From Streptomyces albiflavescens (GTDB lineage Bacteria > Actinomycetota > Actinomycetes > Streptomycetales > Streptomycetaceae), in contig NZ_BMMM01000014.1 of the NCBI RefSeq assembly GCF_014645835.1, positions 167,620 to 231,619 on the forward strand: DNA of 64,000 nt, in the 5' to 3' direction. The notes under the pieces are model-generated. The model saw only the letters and a list, made by a program, of their open reading frames with translations, was not told where the DNA came from and ran no database searches. The position numbers and the translations under genes were made by a program. Shown piece by piece: positions 58,702 through 64,000 of the stretch (position 1 is its first letter; every line of letters starts with the position of its first letter).

Positions 58702-60603
58702 GTGAGTACGGGGAGCGGCGAAATACCCCGCCCGGCCCGGGGAAACCGGATCCTGCTGACTCGGACACACCGGGTGCTCATCGGCGTGGTCGTCGCCGGT
58801 GCGGTCGTCATCGCCGGTATCGGCTTCGCGGGTTCGTACGCCGCCGTCCGCGAACTTGCCGTCAAGAAGGGTTTCGGGAACTTCGCGTACGTCTTCCCGA
58901 TCGGCATCGATGCGGGCATCTGCGTCCTGCTCGCCCTGGACCTGCTCCTGACCTGGATCAGGATTCCCTTCCCCCTCCTGCGTCAGACGGCATGGCTGCT
59001 GACGGCGGCGACGATCGCGTTCAACGGCGCGGCCGCCTGGCCGGATCCGCTGGGCGTCGGCATGCACGCCGTCATCCCGGTCCTGTTCGTCGTGGCCGTG
59101 GAGGCGGCCCGGCACGCGATCGGCCGCATCGCGGACATCACCGCCGACAAGCACATGGAGGGCGTCCGCCTCACCCGCTGGCTGCTCTCCCCGCTCCCCA
59201 CGTTCCTGCTGTGGCGCCGCATGAAGCTGTGGGAGCTGCGCTCCTACGAGCAGGTCATCAAGCTGGAGCAGGAGCGCCTCGTCTACCGGGCCCGCCTCCG
59301 CTCCCGCTTCGGCCGTGCCTGGCGCCGCAAGGCCCCGGTCGAGGCCGTGATGCCGCTGCGTCTGGCCCGTTATGGTGTCCCCCTCGCCGAGACAGTGCCC
59401 GCTGGCCTGGCCGCCGCCGGCATCGACGAGCCACCGATCCAGTTCACCGTCGAGCGGCCCCCGGTTCCGGCCCAGAGGCAGAGCCCCCAACGGGCCACCG
59501 CGGACCAGGAGAGGGAACTGGCGCAGCCGGGGAGCGCCGAGCCGCACCCCGTGCGGCAGGACCCGCGCGCAGAACCGGACCAGTCCCGCGGCCCGGAGGG
59601 GGCGGACGAGCAGAGCGCCGGGCGGCTTGCCGACGCCTACCGGTCCTGGCTCGCCACCTTCGAGTCCGAGCCCACGCCCGCTCAGTTCGCCTTCTGGCTC
59701 CGGGACGAGTACGGCATCTCCACCGCAGCTGGCGGCCCGCTGACCGACGCGCAGTTGGAGCCCCTCCTGCGGGTCCTGAAGCAGCGCTACGGCCTGCCGA
59801 TCGTAGCCGAGACAGCCTCCGGTGATCCGCAGCAGGCGGTCGATGAACTGTCGTGGGACGACTACTTCTACAACGCCTGGCTCACGTACGCGCAGCAGTA
59901 CGGGGCCTATCCCGACGCTGATGCCCTCGCTGCGTATGTGTACGAGCGGGACGGCGTCGCGGGCGCTGACGGCCAGCCCTTCACGGGCGAGGAACTGGCA
60001 GCGTTCGTCACGAGTTTCCAGGAGCGTGAGTTCGGCGACGCTGAACCCCCCCTCGAGGAGGCGACTGCAGATCCCCGCGAACAGGCGGCTGACGAGCCTC
60101 TCCCTACAGAGGGGGACCCTGAATCGGTGCCCGCCGACGCAGGAGCCCACGCAGCCAAGGAGAAGCGAGCCCTCCGGGTGAACGCTGCCATCGAAGAGCA
60201 ACAGCCGCCGCAGAGTCCTGTTGAGGGCGGCGACCTCACCGTCGTCGACCGGTACTACCTCGCGTGGATGGACTACCAGGCACAGCACGGTGACGAACCC
60301 ACCGCCGAGCAACTGTCCGTCTACCTCGCGCAGAAGGGCATGCATGGCCGCGGTGGAAAGCCGGTCAGCCCGTCCACCCTGCGCCGCTACTTCCTGCCCT
60401 CCCGTGTCTACAACGTCTGGGCCGAGCACCGGATGCGCAGCGACGAACCGTCGCCGGACGCCATTGCGCAGGAGTGCGCTGCCCGCGGGATCACCGCCCA
60501 GTACAACAAGCCCATCACCACCGACTACCTCACCGAGCAGTCCGACGACTTCGAGCGGCGCCGGCTGGCCCTCATCCGCTACCACGCGGACGCGCAGCAG
60601 TGA
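58702..60603 (+). CDS. DUF2637 membrane protein with repeated C-terminal modules (SpdB-like)
   Basis: A 633-aa protein. Residues 20-145 hold four membrane helices (VLIGVVVAGAVVIAGIGFAG; YVFPIGIDAGICVLLALDLL; and two more), the DUF2637 region of spread-type proteins in actinomycete conjugative elements. Residues 150-200 are basic and helical. The C-terminal half is cytosolic and repetitive: modules starting AYRSWLATFESEPTPAQFAF, NAWLTYAQQYGAYPDADALA and YLAWMDYQAQHGDEPTAEQL share one pattern (Y-x-x-W-x-x-Y ... P-x-x-x-x-L-A-x-Y-L), joined by acidic linkers. GTG 58702 follows GGTGGGACG. A broken relative lies near 47.9 kb. Confidence 0.85.
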   Translation: MSTGSGEIPRPARGNRILLTRTHRVLIGVVVAGAVVIAGIGFAGSYAAVRELAVKKGFGNFAYVFPIGIDAGICVLLALDLLLTWIRIPFPLLRQTAWLLTAATIAFNGAAAWPDPLGVGMHAVIPVLFVVAVEAARHAIGRIADITADKHMEGVRLTRWLLSPLPTFLLWRRMKLWELRSYEQVIKLEQERLVYRARLRSRFGRAWRRKAPVEAVMPLRLARYGVPLAETVPAGLAAAGIDEPPIQFTVERPPVPAQRQSPQRATADQERELAQPGSAEPHPVRQDPRAEPDQSRGPEGADEQSAGRLADAYRSWLATFESEPTPAQFAFWLRDEYGISTAAGGPLTDAQLEPLLRVLKQRYGLPIVAETASGDPQQAVDELSWDDYFYNAWLTYAQQYGAYPDADALAAYVYERDGVAGADGQPFTGEELAAFVTSFQEREFGDAEPPLEEATADPREQAADEPLPTEGDPESVPADAGAHAAKEKRALRVNAAIEEQQPPQSPVEGGDLTVVDRYYLAWMDYQAQHGDEPTAEQLSVYLAQKGMHGRGGKPVSPSTLRRYFLPSRVYNVWAEHRMRSDEPSPDAIAQECAARGITAQYNKPITTDYLTEQSDDFERRRLALIRYHADAQQ

Positions 60604-60874
60604 GACGGCGCCCGAAGCCCATCGTGCATCGGGGATCCCATCAGCCCTAACAGTGTTATCGGCACGGACGACGGACAGCTCCAGCCATGCGGGTGCAGCG
60701 GGTACGGGCCTTGGGCCGAGCAGCCCTCCGTGGTGCTCGGCGCCTCGACCGCAGCAGAACCGGGCGCTTTCATGGGTCTCTGCTTCCGGTGCGGAGCCAG
60801 GTACCACCGCAAGCTGAGCAAGGTGACCGCCTGGTCGGAATCCGAGGATTCGGCGACGACGGGGTTGTGATAGG

Positions 60875-61507
60875 TCACTCCACGTCGTCCCAGAGTCGGT
60901 ACATCGAAGTCATTTGCGTCCTCATGAGATGGCGGGAGGGGTAACCCGGCTGACAGATTTCGCACATCACGACCTCCCGGCCCTCCCGCAGGGCGCGATC
61001 TACCTCGTCGGGGGTATGGCATTCGCGCACGTCGTCCGCTTCGCGTACCGCTGCGTTGCGACGACGGTACGCCTTCTGGCGGCAGGCGTTGGAGCAGTAC
61101 TCCCGGGGCCGCCGACCGCCCTTGGCCCGCCTGGCAAAAGGAACATCGCACTGCCGGCAACGCGGCGCGAACCGCTCCTCGATCCGCCACTCGCGGATCA
61201 GGGCCCGCAGGTCTTCGTCGATGACGATGGTGTCCCCGCCCTCGGGAAACCAGCTGCTGAGCAGCTCAACACCCAACGACAGGCTGTGCCGGTACGCCTG
61301 ATAGACGGCCCCTGATCGTCCGAGAAAGGCGCTGGTCCAGCGCTGCCCCAGAGCGTGGGAGAGCTCTTTCGGCGTTGTTCCGTACAGCGCGCAGGCCAAG
61401 AACGTCTCTGCCTGTTCACGGTTCATGGATCGCAGAACGGTGCTCCAGGACGTGATGCGCTCCACCCGGGGGCGCTGGTTAGCCCTCTCCCGGCGTCGGC
61501 CAGTCAT
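60875..61507 (-). CDS. Zinc-finger hypothetical protein, operon gene 2
   Basis: A 210-aa cytosolic protein. Residues 27-110 are helical and HTH-like (AETFLACALYGTTPKELSHA). Residues 115-150 hold a Cys-rich knuckle, C-x2-C then C-x3-C (RQCDVPFARR; REYCSNACRQKAYRRR), and a third pair lies at the C-terminus (VVMCEICQPG). It resembles small DNA-binding zinc-finger proteins carried by actinomycete elements. Its start overlaps the end of the upstream membrane-protein gene by 29 bp, so the two are co-translated. Confidence 0.75.
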   Translation of the reverse strand: MTGRRRERANQRPRVERITSWSTVLRSMNREQAETFLACALYGTTPKELSHALGQRWTSAFLGRSGAVYQAYRHSLSLGVELLSSWFPEGGDTIVIDEDLRALIREWRIEERFAPRCRQCDVPFARRAKGGRRPREYCSNACRQKAYRRRNAAVREADDVRECHTPDEVDRALREGREVVMCEICQPGYPSRHLMRTQMTSMYRLWDDVE

Positions 61508-61838
61508 CGATCACCCCCGGGTTGCCTGGTTGCAGCGCTACGTCGTTCCGCATGACCACCAGGGTCTGCGGCGGCACAGTACTCGGCTCAGGGTCCGGCA
61601 CGCCCGGCTTGAGAAGCGCTGGCGGAAGGGAGGGCTTGCCCCAGGGCAGGAGGCCGCAGGACGCGGAGATGACGTGGCTGAGTCCGAGCAGGACCTGCGG
61701 CAGATCAGCCGGCGCCGCCCGCCGTGCGATCAGCCAGCCCATGAAGGTCATCAGGCCGGGCACGGCCACCAAGACGAACACGGCCAGCATCACGAGCCAG
61801 ATGGGTGCCCCCAGCAGGGTGGCGGGCAGGGTAGGCAA
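61479..61838 (-). CDS. Small membrane protein, operon gene 1
   Basis: A 119-aa protein with one or two N-terminal membrane helices (APIWLVMLAVFVLVAVPGLM with T-F-M-G-W-L) and a Pro-rich cytosolic tail. I start it at TTG 61838, which is 8 nt after CCGGAGG on the minus strand; no ATG or GTG is better placed. The start lies just downstream of a rho-independent terminator preceded by a short leader peptide, so the operon seems to be under attenuation. Function unknown. Confidence 0.6.
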   Translation of the reverse strand: MPTLPATLLGAPIWLVMLAVFVLVAVPGLMTFMGWLIARRAAPADLPQVLLGLSHVISASCGLLPWGKPSLPPALLKPGVPDPEPSTVPPQTLVVMRNDVALQPGNPGVIDDWPTPGEG

Positions 61839-61858
61839 GGTGTGTACCTCCGGAGACG

Positions 61859-61889
61859 AAAAAAGCCCCTGGGATGGCACCCAGGGGCT
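61859..61889 (-). terminator. Rho-independent terminator inside the operon leader (attenuator)
   Basis: On the minus strand AGCCCCTGGG (61889-61880), loop TGCCAT, CCCAGGGGCT (61873-61864), then TTTTTT to 61859. The stem is 10 bp and perfect, and the U-run is rare in such GC-rich DNA. It sits between the leader peptide and the ribosome-binding site of the membrane-protein gene. Confidence 0.85.
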
Positions 61890-61924
61890 CAACGGTCGGG
61901 AAAACAGAAACGGCCCATCTTCAT
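61889..61924 (-). CDS. Leader peptide of 11 residues before the attenuator
   Basis: ATG 61924 opens M-K-M-G-R-F-C-F-P-D-R and stops with TGA at 61891-61889, so that the stop overlaps the first base of the terminator stem. A second structure, ACGGCCC..TCTTC pairing with GAAGA..GGGCCGT, covers the region around its ATG (about 61910-61945). A ribosome on this peptide could decide whether the terminator folds. No strong ribosome-binding site precedes it. Confidence 0.45.
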   Translation of the reverse strand: MKMGRFCFPDR

Positions 61925-61978
61925 CGAGGAGAAGAGGGGCCGTGATGTGTGCGGACACACGTGTGGTGCCGCTCCCAA

Positions 61979-62008
61979 AGGATGTCAGAGGCGCGATCTC
62001 TACGTCAA
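61979..62008 (-). promoter_or_regulatory. Possible sigma-70-type promoter of the attenuated operon
   Basis: On the minus strand TTGACG (62008-62003), an 18-bp spacer and CATCCT (61984-61979). Transcription from here would give a leader of about 130 nt containing the leader peptide and terminator. Confidence 0.35.
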
Positions 62009-62226
62009 CTCACTCAAAACAGCTGGTAGTTGGCTCAGGTCACCCTTCCAGATACCGCCGCGGAATTTCGTAACGCAGGTCGAGGACGACGCTGGGCGCC
62101 ACGATAGGGACCGATCGGCAACCGGACCATGATTGTTCTCGCCGATAGCCGCTGTACCGATGTTCGCCGAAGCCGGAGTTCGGTGCAGGCTTGGCGTCTG
62201 AGTGTTGTCGCGGCAGAGTTCTGTGG

Positions 62227-62631
62227 GTGTCGGATGATCTGGTGCCTGATGACCTGTGGGAACGTGTCGCTCCGCTGTTGCCTCCTCGCCCGCCGAGGCG
62301 CCGGCGGTATCCCGGCCGGCTGCCCGCGGATGACCGGGCGGCCCTGCGGGGGATCGTTTACGTTCTCTGCAAGGGCGTGAGCTGGGCGGATGTGCCCACG
62401 GAGCGGATCGGCTGCAGCGGGGTGACGGCCTGGCGGCGGCTGCGGGACTGGACCGAGGCGGGCGTCTGGCCCCGCCTGCACGAGGTCCTTCTGGTCGAAC
62501 TGCGCAAGGCCGGCCTGCTGGACATGGGTGATGCCGCGGTCGACGCCTCGCACGTCAGGGCCTTCAAAGGGAGGCTCATACCGGACCTTCGCCGGTGGAC
62601 CGCGCACGTCCGGGCAGCAAGCACCACCTGA
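62227..62631 (+). CDS. IS5-family transposase, N-terminal ORF (orfA)
   Basis: A 134-aa product with the DUF4096-type DNA-binding N-terminus (LVPDDLWERVAPLLPPRPPR, RLPADDRAALRGIVYVLCKG) and the first catalytic Asp block (M-G-D-A-A-V-D-A-S-H-V-R-A). It loses the family sense after F-K-G and ends in a different frame from orfB. A -1 shift at the AAAGGGAGG region would join it to orfB to make the full DDE enzyme. Confidence 0.8.
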   Translation: MSDDLVPDDLWERVAPLLPPRPPRRRRYPGRLPADDRAALRGIVYVLCKGVSWADVPTERIGCSGVTAWRRLRDWTEAGVWPRLHEVLLVELRKAGLLDMGDAAVDASHVRAFKGRLIPDLRRWTAHVRAASTT

Positions 62632-63035
62632 TCACCGACCGGCACGGCACCCTTCTGGCCATCTCGCTGACCAGCGGAAACCGTCACGATGTCACCCAGT
62701 TGATGCCGCTGCTCGACGCGATACCCCGCATCCGCGAGGTCCGTGGGCGACCGAGACACCGACCGGGTCGGCTGTTCGCCGACCGCGGCTACGACTACGA
62801 CAAGTACCGCCGCCTCCTGCGGGCTCGTGGCATCACACCGAAGATCGCCCGCAAGGGCACCGCCCACGGCTCCGGCCTGGGCAAGATCCGCTGGGCCGTC
62901 GAGCGGACCTCCGCCTGGCTCCACCAGTTCAAACGCCTCCGGATCCGCTACGAAATACGCGCCGACCTCCACCTCGGCCTGCTCCAACTCGCCTGCAGCA
63001 TCATCTGCTTGAGACGCCTCCGAACCTCATTCTGA
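62595..63035 (+). CDS. IS5-family transposase, C-terminal ORF (orfB)
   Basis: A 146-aa frame carrying the rest of the DDE domain: RPGSKHHLITDRHGTLLAIS, LFADRGYDYDKYRRLLRARG with the second Asp, and K-I-R-W-A-V-E-R-T with the Glu. Family sense begins about 10 codons before the first ATG (H-T-G-P-S-P-V-D), so it is probably made only as a frameshift fusion with orfA. Confidence 0.8.
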   Translation: MDRARPGSKHHLITDRHGTLLAISLTSGNRHDVTQLMPLLDAIPRIREVRGRPRHRPGRLFADRGYDYDKYRRLLRARGITPKIARKGTAHGSGLGKIRWAVERTSAWLHQFKRLRIRYEIRADLHLGLLQLACSIICLRRLRTSF

Positions 63036-63044
63036 AATGATCAG

Positions 63045-64000
63045 TTAGAGCGCCCTGCGGAGCGCCGAACCTGAGTCGTTGAGCAGGTCAGTGATCAGCT
63101 GCTGGGTCTCCAGCTCCACGTCGCAGTCCAACGCCCGGTTGATTTGCTGGACGCGCGTGATCGCGGTGTGCAGCCCCTGCCGGTTTCCGGCCGCGTGCTC
63201 GATGCGCATCCAGTCCCGATACAACAGCTCCGCCGTGTCGTCCACGTCGAGACCGGTCGCGACGGCCTGGCGGGCCGCGCTCGGGTCGTGGTGCGGGCCC
63301 GCGGGGGTGCGGTAGGTGCTCACGGTGTGCGCCACGTCGATGATGCGCGTGATCATCTCCTGCTGGTGGGGCTCGGCCCAGGGCAGGGGCTTGCCTGCGA
63401 ACGGGCGGCCCCGCACCAGAGCGAGCGCCTTCTCCAGATCGGGCAGGCCAGCCGGGCCCAGCGGCAGGGCGCGCTCGAGGAGCTGAAGGAAGCGGGTCCA
63501 GTCGCAGCGCACGCCGGGGGAGAGCTTGTACGGGTCCTCGCCGGAGCTGCGGCGAGGCACGTAGGGGCTGCCGGCGGGGTCGCTGCCCAGGGAGCGACGC
63601 AGGCCCTGCAGCCGGGCGTTGAGGGTGCTCGACGACCACGGGCTGACGGGATCCATGTCGGAGCACAGGATGTCGGCGTTCCGCCCGGGCCGGAAATACA
63701 ACAAGGCGGCGAGCTGTGCCATCCGCGGGCCGTGGCCGGTGCTGGCCACGCCGGTCACCTCTACCGGGCCCAGGACCCGGATCTCGGGGGCGTGCAGGTC
63801 ATGAGCCTCGCACTCATCCGCCTTTGGCACCTTGCCTTCCTCGACGGTGCTCTCGTCGTCAGCCTCTGCAGCCGCCGGGGCTGCCGCAGCTTGCGGGGCT
63901 GGGGGCGGCGTCGTTTCGGTGTCCGGGTCGTGTTCAGCCGCGGCTTGAGCCGATGCCGTCGCGGCGGGCAGCGGGCGGAGTCCGGACGGATCGGTGGTGG
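63045..64000 (-). CDS. BTAD-domain regulator, C-terminal part (runs off the window)
   Basis: An open minus-strand frame continuing past base 64000, so the N-terminus is missing. The visible part starts with a Pro/Ala/Glu-rich linker, then an OmpR-like winged-helix region (EIRVLGPVEVTGVASTGHGP, LNARLQGLRRSLGSDP) and a bacterial transcriptional activator domain of helical repeats (YKLSPGVRCDWTRFLQLLER, ELLYRDWMRIEHAAGNRQGL). In this neighbourhood such proteins usually carry N-terminal membrane helices and a LysM domain. A GTG at 63830 is not the true start, as the coding sense clearly extends upstream. Confidence 0.8.
   Translation of the reverse strand, partial: TTDPSGLRPLPAATASAQAAAEHDPDTETTPPPAPQAAAAPAAAEADDESTVEEGKVPKADECEAHDLHAPEIRVLGPVEVTGVASTGHGPRMAQLAALLYFRPGRNADILCSDMDPVSPWSSSTLNARLQGLRRSLGSDPAGSPYVPRRSSGEDPYKLSPGVRCDWTRFLQLLERALPLGPAGLPDLEKALALVRGRPFAGKPLPWAEPHQQEMITRIIDVAHTVSTYRTPAGPHHDPSAARQAVATGLDVDDTAELLYRDWMRIEHAAGNRQGLHTAITRVQQINRALDCDVELETQQLITDLLNDSGSALRRAL

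Larger units (their letters stand above)
62227..63044 (+). mobile_element. IS5-family element (two-ORF type)
   Basis: Two overlapping transposase frames in the style of two-ORF IS5-family elements. The right end probably lies just after the stop at 63035, as the next gene's stop is at 63045. I could not find clear terminal inverted repeats or the left end, which lies upstream of 62227. Confidence 0.7.

Noticed and set aside
1..64000. Search for tRNA genes or tRNA-derived attachment sites expected for integrative elements
   Set aside because: No T-loop plus acceptor-stem arrangement seen by eye; the few TTCGAA-like strings lie in coding DNA. The element's att sites are probably outside the window.

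Overview
The window is Streptomyces-like DNA. Most of it is about 70% G+C with strong third-position G/C bias, GTG starts are frequent, and the gene families are typical of that genus (SpoIIE-type phosphatases with PAS/GAF domains, anti-sigma zinc-finger protein, BTAD regulator, DUF2637 membrane protein, old yellow enzyme). It looks like an accessory or chromosome-arm region: about 20 insertion-sequence pieces, relics and broken genes lie among short intact operons. No rRNA, tRNA or CRISPR array was seen.

Layout. 0-6 kb: a minus-strand operon of a small EACC1-like protein, a 928-aa caspase/transmembrane/binding-protein-like/vWA protein and a solute-binding lipoprotein, which together look like a programmed-death or conflict module. 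6-10 kb: a secreted protein, then a divergent GNAT acetyltransferase and XRE-cupin regulator whose start codons overlap, with an MFS exporter coupled to the regulator. 10-15 kb: anti-sigma-like protein, a collapsed ABC-transporter gene, and a NarL-type two-component system whose kinase and regulator are now separated by a dead IS605/TnpB element; then a TetR/SnoaL pair. 16-22 kb: two divergent SpoIIE phosphatases, an SRPBCC protein and an aldo/keto reductase. 22-26.4 kb: a two-gene protease operon (M36 fungalysin-like, and a HAD-M28 fusion), neither with a signal peptide.

27-34 kb: an IS110-family element, then a 4.3-kb lower-GC lanthipeptide island, then a truncated IS1182-type transposase. 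The island has a 346-aa precursor, in which a mersacidin-type leader and a nine-Cys core sit behind about 240 extra residues, followed by a LanM split into two overlapping frames. The precursor frame also has an amber codon between its only good ribosome-binding site and the rest of the gene. 34-38.5 kb: a doubly damaged acyl-CoA dehydrogenase, an SDR, and a MerR regulator divergent from an old yellow enzyme behind a MerR-type promoter. 39-47.6 kb: orphan proteins including an Imm1-like and a SUKH/SMI1-like protein, and a 1036-aa secreted metzincin with DUF11 repeats.

47.6-52 kb: relics of a conjugative-element membrane protein and a MerB-like lyase, then GrpB, an ArsR sensor with a cation-efflux transporter, CorA plus a decayed CorA, and a zinc-ribbon gene behind two matched 18-bp palindromes. 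52-58.6 kb: a graveyard (WD40, internally deleted IS256, TPR, a second EACC1-like gene cut by IS30 and IS3 pieces) holding a few live genes (cold-shock protein, a Fic-like toxin/antitoxin pair). 58.7-64 kb: genes of the type carried by actinomycete integrative elements: a DUF2637 protein with C-terminal repeats, a zinc-finger/membrane-protein operon behind an apparent attenuator with an 11-codon leader peptide, an IS5-family element, and the C-terminal part of a BTAD regulator that runs off the window.

Best candidates for new biology are the EACC1-caspase-binding-protein operon, the N-terminally extended lanthipeptide precursor, and the attenuator-controlled operon at 61 kb. All assignments come from reading the sequence; no database search was run.
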